The notes: generated from the sequence alone by a model not told the origin. DNA of 64,000 bases from VFKU01 sp964620045 (GCA_964620045.1 CAZUJL010000010.1:65852-129851), one strand, 5' to 3'. Positions 50,240-59,920 are shown, numbered from the stretch's first letter. A program made the numbers and translations.

Positions 50240-52369
50240 TTAGGCCTCCATCAGCGCGTTCAGCACGCGGTCGGGGGTCAGTGGCAATTCCGGCACGCGC
50301 ACGCCGATGGCATTCGCCACCGCGTTTGAGATCGCCGCGCCCTGCGAGAGCACCGCCGGTTCGCCGATACCGATCACGCCGCGCGCCTCATACTTGGCGT
50401 CGGTCATGAAGTGCCCGGTCAGCGTTCCGATGTCGCCGATGCCCGCGAGCCGGTAGAACTCGAAGTCCGGGTTCAGCATCGTGCCGGTCGCCGGGTCATA
50501 CACGGCTTCTTCGAAGAGCGAATACGTGATGCCCATGATCGCGCCGCCGAAGAGCTGGCTCTCCGCCGTCTTGGTGTTAATCACGACGCCAACGTCCTGC
50601 ACGCTCACGTACTGGTCCATCGTCACGATTCCGGTTTCGATGTCCACGGAGACCGCCGCCATCTGGCAGCCGCCCACGCCCGCCGTCGTCAGTTTTATGC
50701 CGGCCGCATTCGGGTTGGCGCCCTGCGCGGTGATCGGCGCGCTGCCGAGTTCCTTGCAGGCGTCCGCCCAACTGATGCTCTTCGACGCGTCGCCCGCAAC
50801 CTGGATCTTGCCGCCCCAGGCTTCGAGGTTCGCCGCATCGCCGCCGAGCTTTGGCGCGACTTTCGCCATCAGCATGTTCAGCGCGCTGGTCGCCGCGTCG
50901 CGCGTCGAGCTCGACACGCCGCCGACCGTCGTGCTGCCGCCGGAACCGCCCGACACCGGCAGCGAGTTCTTGCCGATTTCGATGCGGACCTTGTCGATCG
51001 ACAGGCCAAGGGTTTCGGCGAGCACCATCGCGCACACCGTGCGCGTGCCCGTGCCGAGGTCCTGCGTGCCGAGCTGGCCGACTACGGAGCCGTCCGGATT
51101 AATCGTCACCGTGCACTTCGAATCGTGGCCCTGGCCGCCCCACGTGTGGATGGACATGCCCACGCCGCGCTTGATCGGCCCCGCGGTCTTGTCGCCGCGC
51201 GGGTGCCAGCGCTCTTTCCACTTAATGAGCTCGGCCGCCTTGTCGATCTGCTCGGAGTATTCCTCCGCGCGATCCGTCAGCGCGAGATTTTTCTTGAACA
51301 GCGTGATCGGATCCATGCCGATGGCGGCCGCCGCGTCTTCCAGCGCGCACATCGTCACCAGTGCCGCCTGCGGATGGTTCGGCCCGCGCCACGCGCGGAT
51401 GAGTCCGCGATTCGTCAGGATGCCGCGGCCCTTCGTGCGGTACGCCGGCACCTTCGTGAACACATACGGCACCGGCGGCATGCGGTAGGTCTGCATGCCC
51501 CCCGAACCCCACACGTCGAAGTCCATGGCCACGATCGTGCCGTCGTTTTTCACGCCAACCGCCACGTTGCCATACGTTGACGGACGGTGCCCGGCGATCA
51601 TCTGATCCTGCGCGCGCTCGAGCATGAGCTTCACGGGACGTCCGCTCTGCTTCGAAAGCTTCGCGCAAATCACGCCCCAGTCGTCCGCCGCGAACTTCGA
51701 ACCGAAGCCGCCGCCCATGTACTGCGTGTCGACGTGGATCTTGTCAACGGGCAGTTCGAGTTCGCTCGTGAACGCGCCGGCAAAACCCGAGACATTCTGC
51801 GTGGACGGCCACAGCCACAGCTCGCCGTCTTTATATTCGGAGACCTGGCCGTGCGCTTCGAGGCAGCAGTGCGTGATGCACGGCATACCGTAGTAACCCG
51901 TCACGACCTTGTCCGCCGTCTTCATGGCGTCGTCCGTCGTGCCTTCTTCCTTGCCCTGATCGCGGCCCGTGGCCTTCGTCACGTCGCGATCGATCATCTG
52001 CGGCGTGCCGATTTCGGTGTAGGTCACCTTAATCTTCGGCAGCGCGTGCAGCGCGATTTCTTCGGTCTCCGCGGCGATCGCGGCGATGATTTCGCCCTGA
52101 TAAGTCGCCTTCGGGAATTCGCCCTTGCGATCCTTGTGGATGTAGGTCGCCACGACACCCGGCACCTTTTCCACTTCGCTCATGTCCACGGCCGTCACGG
52201 TCGCGATCGCGTGGGGGCACCACAGGATTTTCGCGTGCAGCATATTCGGACGGTTCACATCGTACGCGTACTTCGCCGCGCCCGACGCCTTGTGCGGGCC
52301 GTCAAGACGGTTCAGCCGCTTGCCGAGCACTGCGCGCTTGGAGGGATCCGGCCAATTTACGGTAGCCAT
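50240..52369 (-). CDS. Xanthine dehydrogenase family, molybdenum-cofactor subunit
   Basis: 709 residues. RLDGPHKASGAAKYAYDVNR at the start, QYMGGGFGSKFAADDWGVIC, RAWRGPNHPQAA and GTQDLGTGTRTV are Moco-binding segments; the catalytic Glu lies in GVIGIGEPAVLSQGAAISNA. The family oxidises purines, aldehydes or N-heterocycles; the substrate is not predictable here. ATG 52369 overlaps the preceding stop (TGATG); GTG 52372 is possible. The subunit has no signal of its own and would be exported together with the Tat-tagged 2Fe-2S subunit. Confidence 0.94.
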   Translation of the reverse strand: MATVNWPDPSKRAVLGKRLNRLDGPHKASGAAKYAYDVNRPNMLHAKILWCPHAIATVTAVDMSEVEKVPGVVATYIHKDRKGEFPKATYQGEIIAAIAAETEEIALHALPKIKVTYTEIGTPQMIDRDVTKATGRDQGKEEGTTDDAMKTADKVVTGYYGMPCITHCCLEAHGQVSEYKDGELWLWPSTQNVSGFAGAFTSELELPVDKIHVDTQYMGGGFGSKFAADDWGVICAKLSKQSGRPVKLMLERAQDQMIAGHRPSTYGNVAVGVKNDGTIVAMDFDVWGSGGMQTYRMPPVPYVFTKVPAYRTKGRGILTNRGLIRAWRGPNHPQAALVTMCALEDAAAAIGMDPITLFKKNLALTDRAEEYSEQIDKAAELIKWKERWHPRGDKTAGPIKRGVGMSIHTWGGQGHDSKCTVTINPDGSVVGQLGTQDLGTGTRTVCAMVLAETLGLSIDKVRIEIGKNSLPVSGGSGGSTTVGGVSSSTRDAATSALNMLMAKVAPKLGGDAANLEAWGGKIQVAGDASKSISWADACKELGSAPITAQGANPNAAGIKLTTAGVGGCQMAAVSVDIETGIVTMDQYVSVQDVGVVINTKTAESQLFGGAIMGITYSLFEEAVYDPATGTMLNPDFEFYRLAGIGDIGTLTGHFMTDAKYEARGVIGIGEPAVLSQGAAISNAVANAIGVRVPELPLTPDRVLNALMEA

Positions 52370-52998
52370 CACGCACCACCTTTCTGCGCGACTTCATAGG
52401 CTGCAGCCGTGATGCCCATGTATGTGCCGCACCGGCACAGGTTGCCGCCGAGGCCCGCGCGCACTTCGTCGAGCGTCGCCTTCGGATTGTCGCGCACGAA
52501 CGCCGTCGTCGCCACCATGAAGCCCGGCGTGCAGAAGCCGCACTGCAGCGCATCGTGGTCGACGAACGCCGCCTGCGTCGCGCTGAGTTTCTCCGGCGTA
52601 CCGAGGCCTTCCGCCGTCACGATCTTGTGGCCCTGCGCTTCGATCGCGAGCACCGTGCAGGCGTAGACGACATCGCCGTCCATCATCACCGTACACGCGC
52701 CGCACGTCGCGCGGTCGCACACCTTCTTCGCGCCCGTCACGTCCAGCCGGTTGCGCAACGCATCCAGCAACGTCACGCGCGGCTCGACGTTGGTCTTCAT
52801 GTCCTTGCCGTTCACGTTCAGCGTGATCGGCACCTCGCCCGGCCCGACCGCCGTCTGCGCCTCGGCCACGTTCGGCGTGCCATGCAACTCGTGCAATTCA
52901 TGCGCGAGTCCCGTCGCCACGCCCGCCGCGCCGACCCCCTTCAAGAACCCGCGGCGCGAGATCCCATCCGGTTGTGTTACCTCATTGTCCGTACTCAT
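52369..52998 (-). CDS. Xanthine dehydrogenase family, 2Fe-2S subunit with Tat signal
   Basis: 209 residues. A Tat signal (SRRGFLKGVGAAGVATGLAH) occupies the first 35 residues. The plant-type cluster ligands are CDRATCGAC with YAC, and the second cluster is CGFC with CRCG, as in XdhC/CoxS-type subunits. It passes electrons from Moco to FAD. The GGGAGGAG ribosome site is strong. It is the first gene of the operon 2Fe-2S, Moco, FAD. The Tat signal indicates a periplasmic enzyme, as in PaoABC. Confidence 0.94.
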   Translation of the reverse strand: MSTDNEVTQPDGISRRGFLKGVGAAGVATGLAHELHELHGTPNVAEAQTAVGPGEVPITLNVNGKDMKTNVEPRVTLLDALRNRLDVTGAKKVCDRATCGACTVMMDGDVVYACTVLAIEAQGHKIVTAEGLGTPEKLSATQAAFVDHDALQCGFCTPGFMVATTAFVRDNPKATLDEVRAGLGGNLCRCGTYMGITAAAYEVAQKGGA

Positions 52999-53249
52999 GT
53001 TCTCCTCCCACGTTTGGTCCTGGAGAATTACCGATCAAAATAGGACTTCGGCCGCGCAATTTGCGCAATTTCCCGAAGGATCGAGCCTAACACGGTGTCA
53101 CCCCGGATGCAATCCGTGCCGCCGCCATATAACCCGGCAGCCAGCGCCAACTATTCGACGGGGCGTACATATGCCGCGCCGGAATACCGGCGAACGGCAG
53201 GGCAGGGGTGGTAGTTCGTCTGCCAAACTACCTAAGGGACGGGACGCGA

Positions 53250-56200
53250 TTAGTTGGGGATGTCGTAGGTCGAGACAACCCAATCCAGCAATACGCCAGA
53301 CTCCGGATCGGCGCGGTACAACGCGTGGAACTTCGGTTCGGTTGAATCGGCAAACACGAACGCGCCCGATGCCGGATATTCGGTGGTGCCGCCCATCCCA
53401 TCCGGCACGGTAAATGGCGGCAACTCCACGGTGAATTCCTGATTCAGGAAATCGGTTCTGAAGATGTTGATCTGGCCGGGCGGGGTCGTATCGAAGTCGA
53501 TCTGCGTCGGTACGACGAACAGATAGCCGCCGGAGGCGCTCGAGGTATCCATCCACGAAATAGTGGAGTCATTGGACAAGCTTCCGGCGTAAAGCATGTC
53601 TTGCGCCCGGATGTCGGACGTCGTGAATACGTTTCCGCTGCGCGCAAAAATACGGGCACCGTCGTCTGTAATCCACAAGTCACCGGCGAAATCAAAGTCG
53701 CCGTGATAAGGGGAGTCATACAACAGCACCGCGGTACCTCCCTGAATGTCATATTTTTCAATATCGGAGGGGGAAAGTCCGTTGTTGGCTCCGTAGATGT
53801 AATCGCCGGAGGGATGTAGCTTCATTTTTGTGCCGGCCCGGATTACGCCTCCGGTACTCAAGGTTTCAATGCCGGTGGAGAGTGGGATACAACGGACCTG
53901 TTCCCACTGATCGACGCGGGGCATGGCATACACCCAGCCGCTGGATGGCAAAACAATATCGAATACGTCGCAGGTCACCGGATACACCTGCTCGACGGTC
54001 ATGGTGTTCAGGTTCACATACGAAATAAATCCGTCGTGCCCGACCGCCGCATAGGCTCCGTCGGGGCGTATGGAGACGCAATTCGGCGCGAGCGACAAGT
54101 CCACGCTTGTGCTCGTGCGCGCTTCCGGATCGAGCACATAGAGGCGGAAGGGCGCGTCGCTTACCGTCACGATCCGATCCGTCACGCGCGTGTATTCAGC
54201 GTCAATCACCAGATGATCCAGCGACCACTGATCGTCGGAGCATGTGCCGGTTCCCAGGGCGCGTACCGTAATCGATTTCGTCTCCGGCAGGCTTGTCGTG
54301 AACACGATCTCCGACGGATTGGAAGTCGCGCTGCCGGCAGTCCAATCGATGTCAATCAGCAGGTCGAGTGAGGCCCCGGGCAGAATGGTTCCGGACGTGC
54401 TCGACAATCCGATCCGGGGATCGGTCGCCGCCGCCTGCCACTCCAATTCCGTTTTGCCGATGTTGGACATCATGATCGTGTGCGCTTCGGTTGAGCACTG
54501 GAAGATTAAATTCTGCTCCGAAAGGATCAAAGAGGGCGGAGTGGGTTCGCCTGTTTGGAATCCACTGTCGAGATCATAGGTCGCCACGGCCCAGTCGTAC
54601 TGCAGACCGGCTTCGGGAACCGCGTTGTACAGCGCATGGAATTTTGTGCCGGTGGAGTCCGCGAAAACGAAGGCCCCTTCCGCATCATATTCCGTTTCGC
54701 CGCCGACGCCATCGGAAACGGTATAGCCGGGAAGCGTGACGACGAAATCAAGCACCAGATAGTCGTAGGAATACACGTGCACGTTGCCGGGCGCCGGATC
54801 GTCATAGTCCATCGGCATTGGAACGACATACACAATACCGTCGGCGGTGGCGGTGTCTGCCGACTTGATCGTCGAGTCGTCCGACAGGCGGCCGTTGAAA
54901 ATCATGTCCTGTGCTTGTACCGCCGAAGAACGGAACACGTTGCCGCTTCGGGCGAAAAGCCGCAGGCCGTCGTCGGATATCCAGATGTCGCCGGAGAACG
55001 CGAAATCGCCGTGGTACGGAGAGTCATACATCTGCACGGCGGTTCCAGCACGGATGTCGTATTTCTCGAAGTCGGATGGTGAAATTCCGCGGTCTGCCAC
55101 GTAGAAGTAGTCGCCTGACGGGTGCAGCTTGGCGACTGCGCCTTCGACAATTAAGCCGCCAGTGCTTTCTGTTTCGGCGCCCGTCGCAAGATTGGTGCAT
55201 CGCACGTTGTCCCAGCGCGTGCGTCCCAGCGGAAGAGAATAGACCCATCCGTTCGCCGGAAGCACGATGTCAGACACGTCGCAGGTTACGCCGTACACCT
55301 CTTCCACGGTCATCGTGACAAGGTTTACATACGAGATGAATCCCGTATGGCCCACGGCGGCATACATACCGTCCGGCCGAATCGAAACACAGTGCGGGGT
55401 AAGTGGCAGGTCCACGCTCTCGCGCGTCCGCGCGTTCGGGTCGAGCACGTGCAACCGCGCCGGCCCGTCGCTCACGGTGACAATCACGTCGCGATTCTTG
55501 TCGTACTCGGCGTCGATCACGATGTGATCTTGGCGCCATTGAATATTGCTGCAGGCGTCCGAGCTCAACAGATTCACGACAATTGTTTCGGTCTGATTCG
55601 AATCTGTGGTCAGCACAATCTCGGCCGTCGTCGGCGTAGCGCTGCCGGCTGTCCAATCGACAGAAACGAGCAAGTTCTCAGCAGCGCCCGGCAGGAGCGT
55701 TCCTGCTTGCGTGGAAAGAACGATCCGCGGATCGCTCGCTGCGGCCGCCCACTGCAACGTTTCGGTGCCGACGTTGGACAGGTTGACGCTGCGTGCGTCT
55801 GTGCCGCACTGGAATTCCAGCGCCTGTGCCGAAACGGCGAGTGTGGCCGGCACTTGTTCGCCGAACCGGAAACCGCCATCGATGTCGTAAGTAGCAATCG
55901 CCCAATCGAACAGCAGGCCCGCATCCGGCTCGGCGCGATACAACGCATGAAACGTCCGTCCCGATGAATCAGCGAAAACGTACGCGCCTTGCGCGCCGTA
56001 TTCAGTAACGCCGCCCACCCCATCCGGGATCGAAAATCCCGGGAGTTCAACGACACCATTCAGCACCAGAAATTCATACGAGTACAGATGCACCACACCG
56101 GGTACGGGTTCGTCGTAGTCCGGTGCAGTCGGTACGACATACACGAGGTTCTCCGCGCTCGATGTATCCATCCACTGGATAGCGGTTTCGTCCGACAATT

Positions 56201-56969
56201 CGCCGTTGAAAATCAGGTCCTGCGCCTGGACTTCCGACGCCCTGAACACGTTGCCGCTCTTGGCAAATACGCGCAGGCCATCGTCCGATATCCACAGGTC
56301 GCCCGAGAAATCGAAATCCCCGTGGTAGGGAGAGTCATACATCTGCACGGCGGTACCGGGTCGGATATCGTACTTTTCAATATCGGACGGCGATAAGCCG
56401 TTGTCCGCACCGTAGATGTAGTTTCCCGAAGGATGGAGCTTGACCTTGGTGCCCGCGCGAATCGAGCCTCCGGTTTGAAGCGTCTCCGCGCCGGTATCCA
56501 ATCGCGTGCAGCGCATTCGCTCCCATTGATCTTCTCGGGGGACCGAATACACCCAACCGTTTGATGGCAACACAATGTCAAACACATCGCAACTGACACT
56601 GTAGACTTCCTCAACCGTCATCGTGGTCAAATTCACGTACGAAATAAATCCGGTGTGGCCCACGGCGGCATAGAGACCATCCGGGCGCACGGACACGCAG
56701 TGCGGCGCCAACGACAAGTTCACGCTCGAGACAGAGCGTGTGTTCGGATCGATCACGCGCAACTGATAGGGCGCGTCGCTGACGGTGACGATCAAATCGT
56801 GACTTCGATCGTATTCGGCATCGACAACAAGGTGATCCTGTCGCCACTGCACACCGCCTTCCGCAGGATTTCCCCCTGAGCCACCGCCGTCGGAACAACC
56901 TGCAAATAGCGACACCAGCAGGCAGAAAAGCATCACGTTGGGGGCAAGTGTTTGGAACATTCGGCGCAT
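53250..56969 (-). CDS. Giant lipoprotein of three tandem propeller-like units
   Basis: About 1239 residues. A lipobox (CLLVSLFAGC, Cys25) follows the signal. Three copies of a unit start near residues 39, 475 and 913, with VQWRQDHLVVDAEYDRSHDL, IQWRQDHIVIDAEYDKNRDV and QWSLDHLVIDAEYTRVTDRI; each has CVSIRPDGxYAAVGHxGFIS and YDSPYHGDFxFSGDxWISDD. Units 1 and 2 end in a beta-sandwich-like part of about 90 residues (LEFQCGTDARSVNLSNVGTE) that unit 3 lacks. The repeat is also visible in the DNA (period about 1.31 kb). GAGG lies seven bases before ATG 56969. Function unknown. Confidence 0.85.
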   Translation of the reverse strand: MRRMFQTLAPNVMLFCLLVSLFAGCSDGGGSGGNPAEGGVQWRQDHLVVDAEYDRSHDLIVTVSDAPYQLRVIDPNTRSVSSVNLSLAPHCVSVRPDGLYAAVGHTGFISYVNLTTMTVEEVYSVSCDVFDIVLPSNGWVYSVPREDQWERMRCTRLDTGAETLQTGGSIRAGTKVKLHPSGNYIYGADNGLSPSDIEKYDIRPGTAVQMYDSPYHGDFDFSGDLWISDDGLRVFAKSGNVFRASEVQAQDLIFNGELSDETAIQWMDTSSAENLVYVVPTAPDYDEPVPGVVHLYSYEFLVLNGVVELPGFSIPDGVGGVTEYGAQGAYVFADSSGRTFHALYRAEPDAGLLFDWAIATYDIDGGFRFGEQVPATLAVSAQALEFQCGTDARSVNLSNVGTETLQWAAAASDPRIVLSTQAGTLLPGAAENLLVSVDWTAGSATPTTAEIVLTTDSNQTETIVVNLLSSDACSNIQWRQDHIVIDAEYDKNRDVIVTVSDGPARLHVLDPNARTRESVDLPLTPHCVSIRPDGMYAAVGHTGFISYVNLVTMTVEEVYGVTCDVSDIVLPANGWVYSLPLGRTRWDNVRCTNLATGAETESTGGLIVEGAVAKLHPSGDYFYVADRGISPSDFEKYDIRAGTAVQMYDSPYHGDFAFSGDIWISDDGLRLFARSGNVFRSSAVQAQDMIFNGRLSDDSTIKSADTATADGIVYVVPMPMDYDDPAPGNVHVYSYDYLVLDFVVTLPGYTVSDGVGGETEYDAEGAFVFADSTGTKFHALYNAVPEAGLQYDWAVATYDLDSGFQTGEPTPPSLILSEQNLIFQCSTEAHTIMMSNIGKTELEWQAAATDPRIGLSSTSGTILPGASLDLLIDIDWTAGSATSNPSEIVFTTSLPETKSITVRALGTGTCSDDQWSLDHLVIDAEYTRVTDRIVTVSDAPFRLYVLDPEARTSTSVDLSLAPNCVSIRPDGAYAAVGHDGFISYVNLNTMTVEQVYPVTCDVFDIVLPSSGWVYAMPRVDQWEQVRCIPLSTGIETLSTGGVIRAGTKMKLHPSGDYIYGANNGLSPSDIEKYDIQGGTAVLLYDSPYHGDFDFAGDLWITDDGARIFARSGNVFTTSDIRAQDMLYAGSLSNDSTISWMDTSSASGGYLFVVPTQIDFDTTPPGQINIFRTDFLNQEFTVELPPFTVPDGMGGTTEYPASGAFVFADSTEPKFHALYRADPESGVLLDWVVSTYDIPN

Positions 56970-57169
56970 TGATGACCTCGCGTGAGTCGGTGTTTGGGTC
57001 CTCTTGCACAGACCTGACGGTTGTGGGAGCAAAGTATGGCTACGTAGAAACAATTAAGTCCAGTTTTACGGTGGTGGCACTCCGCCTCGTCCCGCCTGCA
57101 AGCGGGGGTAGCGTGGCGCTTCGACAGGAACTTGGTTACACTTGAGGCTTGTATTAGCGCAGGAATCGT

Positions 57170-58228
57170 ATGGATCTCTACAAACACATCATCGCGCGTG
57201 GGGCCTCTGCCGGGCCGCTGGTGCTGGGCACGGTCGTCGAGACGGCCGGTTCGACGCCGCAGAAGGCCGGGTGCCAGGCGTTCATCGATGCGCAGGGCAC
57301 CGTGATGGGCACGCTCGGTGGCGGCATGGTGGAGGACGAGGCGCTGCGCATGATGCGCGCGGCGCTCGCGGACGGTCAGCCGCGGATATTTGAGCGCCGG
57401 CTTGATGACGACTACAGCCGCACGGCGGGACCTATCTGCGGCGGCGTGATGCGGATTTTCATCAACCCGAAAGTGGGCGCCGGCTACGACGCGATCCAGA
57501 ACGCGCTCGATGCGGCGATGGATCGCAAACGTGCCGTGTTGATCACCGATATCGAATCGGCGAACGGAAGTCTCGGCACGGTCCAGTTTTTCAACGCACC
57601 TCGCAATTTCGCGTCGTCCATTTCGTCCATATTGTCCACGCCGTCCATCGTCAAAGCACTCGCCGAAGAACGCTCCGGCATCGCTGAAGTGGGCGAGGGC
57701 CGCCGCGTATTTGTCGAGCCCATCATTCCCGCGCCGCGCCTGCTGATTGTGGGCGGCGGACATGTCGGTCAGGCTGTTGCGCGACAGATGAACGGCCTCG
57801 GCTTCGAAGTCACCGTGATTGACGACCGCGAAGAATTTACCGACCCCGGCCTGTTTCCCGCGGGCGTTTATTCCGCGCGCGGCAACATCAAGGAATGGGT
57901 CACGAATTTTCAGAAAGATCCGGACACCTACATCGTGCTCGTGTCGAAGGGCCACCGGCCCGATGCCGAGGCGCTCGAAGCGTGCATCCATGCCGACGTC
58001 GCCTACCTCGGCATGATCGGCAGCCGGCGCAAGGTGCGCATGCTGCGCAAGCATTTCCTCGACGAAGGCCTCGCCACGCAGGCCGAATGGGACCGCATCG
58101 TCGCGCCGATCGGCTATGAAATCGGCGCGGTCACGGTACCCGAGATCGCCATCAGCATCGCGGCCCAACTCATCGCCGCGCGGCGCAGCCCGCAGTCCGT
58201 GCGCAACGTGGCCATCAAGGCAACCTGA
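57170..58228 (+). CDS. xdhC: XdhC/CoxI family molybdoenzyme maturation factor
   Basis: 352 residues. The N-terminal XdhC/CoxI domain has LGTVVETAGSTPQKAGCQAF and MGTLGGGMVEDEA, and the C-terminal Rossmann domain has RLLIVGGGHVGQAVARQMNG, IVLVSKGHRPDAEALEACI and YLGMIGSRRKV. XdhC proteins bind Moco, promote its sulfuration and load it into xanthine dehydrogenase-type enzymes. The linker between the domains contains a 36-base minisatellite-like insertion. AGGAA precedes the ATG. mocA follows one base after the stop. The target is probably the operon at 49265-52998. Confidence 0.93.
   Translation: MDLYKHIIARGASAGPLVLGTVVETAGSTPQKAGCQAFIDAQGTVMGTLGGGMVEDEALRMMRAALADGQPRIFERRLDDDYSRTAGPICGGVMRIFINPKVGAGYDAIQNALDAAMDRKRAVLITDIESANGSLGTVQFFNAPRNFASSISSILSTPSIVKALAEERSGIAEVGEGRRVFVEPIIPAPRLLIVGGGHVGQAVARQMNGLGFEVTVIDDREEFTDPGLFPAGVYSARGNIKEWVTNFQKDPDTYIVLVSKGHRPDAEALEACIHADVAYLGMIGSRRKVRMLRKHFLDEGLATQAEWDRIVAPIGYEIGAVTVPEIAISIAAQLIAARRSPQSVRNVAIKAT
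57614..57649. repeat. In-frame four-copy 9-bp tandem repeat inside xdhC
   Basis: Four units of consensus TCGTCCATN (TCGTCCATT, TCGTCCATA, TTGTCCACG, CCGTCCATC) lie end to end. The length is a multiple of three, and it adds SSISSILSTPSI to the interdomain linker. In the other strand it reads ATGGACGA-type repeats. Confidence 0.75.
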
Positions 58229-58229
58229 G

Positions 58230-58841
58230 GTGGGCGAGGTCGGCGCGATAGTGCTCGCGGCCGGCGCGTCCACGCGCATGGGCGAACAGAAATTGCTGAT
58301 GTCCTTCGCGCGCACGACCGTCATCGCCCACATCGTGCGTGAACTACAGAGTGCCCCCGTGGCTGCGGTCCATGTCGTGACCGGGTTCGAGCCCGAGCGC
58401 ATCGAGAAGGCACTCGCCGGAAAGAATGCCGTTTTTGTCCGCAACGCCGACTACACGCGCGGCATGCTGAGTTCGATCCGCACCGGACTCGCCTCGGCGC
58501 CGGCAAATTGGACCGCGGCGCTCATCGCGCTTGGCGATCAGCCGCTGGTGCTGGCCGCGCATGTCCGCGCGCTGGTCGAAGCGCATGCGTGCGACGCCGA
58601 ACGCATCTTTGTTCCGGGTCACGCGGGTCGTCGCGGGCATCCGCTGCTGCTGCCGCGCCGTTATTGGTCGGAGGCGCAGACGCAGCACGACGACACGGGC
58701 CTGCGGGGACTACTGACGGCGCACGCGGCTGAAGTGACCGTGCTCGATCTCGCCACCGACGACGTGCTCACCGACATGGACACGCCGCAGGATTATCGGA
58801 AAACCATCGTGCGCAACGAAGAGCGCGCGGGGGAGCCGTGA
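58230..58841 (+). CDS. mocA: Molybdenum cofactor cytidylyltransferase (MocA-like NTP transferase)
   Basis: 203 residues. GAIVLAAGASTRMGEQKLLM is the nucleotidyltransferase P-loop-like signature; GMLSSIRTGLASAP, ALGDQPLV and RRGHPLLLPRRYW then DMDTPQDY are typical of MocA/MobA-like enzymes. It adds CMP to Moco, giving the MCD form used by enzymes of the xanthine dehydrogenase family. The start is GTG, one base after the xdhC stop. It stops one base before the convergent gene. Confidence 0.88.
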   Translation: MGEVGAIVLAAGASTRMGEQKLLMSFARTTVIAHIVRELQSAPVAAVHVVTGFEPERIEKALAGKNAVFVRNADYTRGMLSSIRTGLASAPANWTAALIALGDQPLVLAAHVRALVEAHACDAERIFVPGHAGRRGHPLLLPRRYWSEAQTQHDDTGLRGLLTAHAAEVTVLDLATDDVLTDMDTPQDYRKTIVRNEERAGEP

Positions 58842-59621
58842 CTACGGCTTCGGGCGGAGCGCGTTTTTGAGCGTTTCCAATTTCGCCCAGCGCTGGCAGA
58901 TCTCGTCCACCGCCTTGTTCACGATGTCGTTCAAGCGGTCCTCGTCTTCATAGGTCACGCGGTGCTGCGCGAGCAGGTCGCACCCGTGGATCAGCAGGTC
59001 GATTTCGCCAAGCGTCAGCGACGAATACGCCTGCGCGCGGCATTTGTCCAGCACATTGCGCAGCAGTACCTGTTGTCGCCGGTCTTCCACGGATGGCCGC
59101 GGACGATTTTGATTGCGCTCGCGTTCCGCACGGCGGTCATAGATTCCAATTCGGCGGCGTAATTCCTCACGGCGGACGTTGGTCCACTGCGCCGCATCGT
59201 CGGACGCCATGAACGAGCGCGCAAGCACATAATCCTCAAGCGGAATGGACTCCAACTTGACCAACGGCGCGGTCACCAGGCGCTCGGCCGCAAGCCGCCG
59301 CTGCTCGGGCAAGCCCGGATCGTCCTGGCGTGCCGACATGACAATCGGCGTTTCCGAGACGGTCGTCGAATTCTCGCGCAGCCGCTTTTCCAGTTCGCGG
59401 ATGGTGTTGTCGATGGCCGCGCTGCGCCCGCGCGATTCGTCCAGCGCGTCCTTGAGATAGCCGATGCGCTTGTCCCAGCGGCCTTCGGCATCGGGGTTCG
59501 CGCGCCGTTGCTCGTCAACCCGGTTGAGCAGCGCGAGCGTATCGTTGATGGCTTGTTGTTCGACTGCACGTTCGCGGCGCTTTTCTGCCAGCGCCCGTGC
59601 AAGTTCTTCGGATGATTCCAC
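58842..59621 (-). CDS. Coiled-coil protein of unknown function
   Basis: About 259 residues, nearly all charged helix. The first 110 residues form an Arg/Glu-rich coiled coil (ELARALAEKRRERAVEQQAI, YLKDALDESRGRSAAIDNTI). A second helical half has LGEIDLLIHGCDLLAQHRVT and AVDEICQRWAKLETLK. No membrane helix or known domain is seen. GGGAG lies five bases before the second of two tandem GTG codons (59621). It follows the acylphosphatase gene by 23 bases. Confidence 0.7.
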   Translation of the reverse strand: MESSEELARALAEKRRERAVEQQAINDTLALLNRVDEQRRANPDAEGRWDKRIGYLKDALDESRGRSAAIDNTIRELEKRLRENSTTVSETPIVMSARQDDPGLPEQRRLAAERLVTAPLVKLESIPLEDYVLARSFMASDDAAQWTNVRREELRRRIGIYDRRAERERNQNRPRPSVEDRRQQVLLRNVLDKCRAQAYSSLTLGEIDLLIHGCDLLAQHRVTYEDEDRLNDIVNKAVDEICQRWAKLETLKNALRPKP

Positions 59622-59644
59622 CACGTCTCCCGAATGTACCGCCG

Positions 59645-59920
59645 CTAAAACGTAATCTCGAAGTCCGTGTACGGAGTATGCACAGATTCCCACGTTGCGT
59701 CCACGCTATCAACGCGAGACAGTGCAGGACCCTTCCGGCACCAGTCCAACATCTGCTCCACGATACGCCGATCGCCCTGGAGCACGGCCTCCACGCGTCC
59801 ATCGGGGAGGTTGCGCACCCAGCCGTGAAGATCGAGCTTGAGCGCCTGGCGATACGTCGCGTGTCGAAACCCCACGCCTTGCACCATTCCCGAAATCAGG
59901 ACGTGGAGCTGCTCATTCAT
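59645..59920 (-). CDS. acyP: Acylphosphatase
   Basis: 91 residues, the family length. LHVLISGMVQGVGFRHATYR contains the phosphate-binding loop with the catalytic Arg, and LHGWVRNLPDGRVEAVLQGD has the catalytic Asn. The enzyme hydrolyses acyl phosphates. CGAGG precedes the ATG. The start overlaps the stop of the HEAT-like gene by eight bases, so they are probably co-translated. Confidence 0.95.
   Translation of the reverse strand: MNEQLHVLISGMVQGVGFRHATYRQALKLDLHGWVRNLPDGRVEAVLQGDRRIVEQMLDWCRKGPALSRVDSVDATWESVHTPYTDFEITF

Noticed and set aside
56933..58444. A 503-codon - strand frame opposite xdhC
   Set aside because: xdhC motifs are intact on the + strand; this frame has no motif and covers the promoter region.
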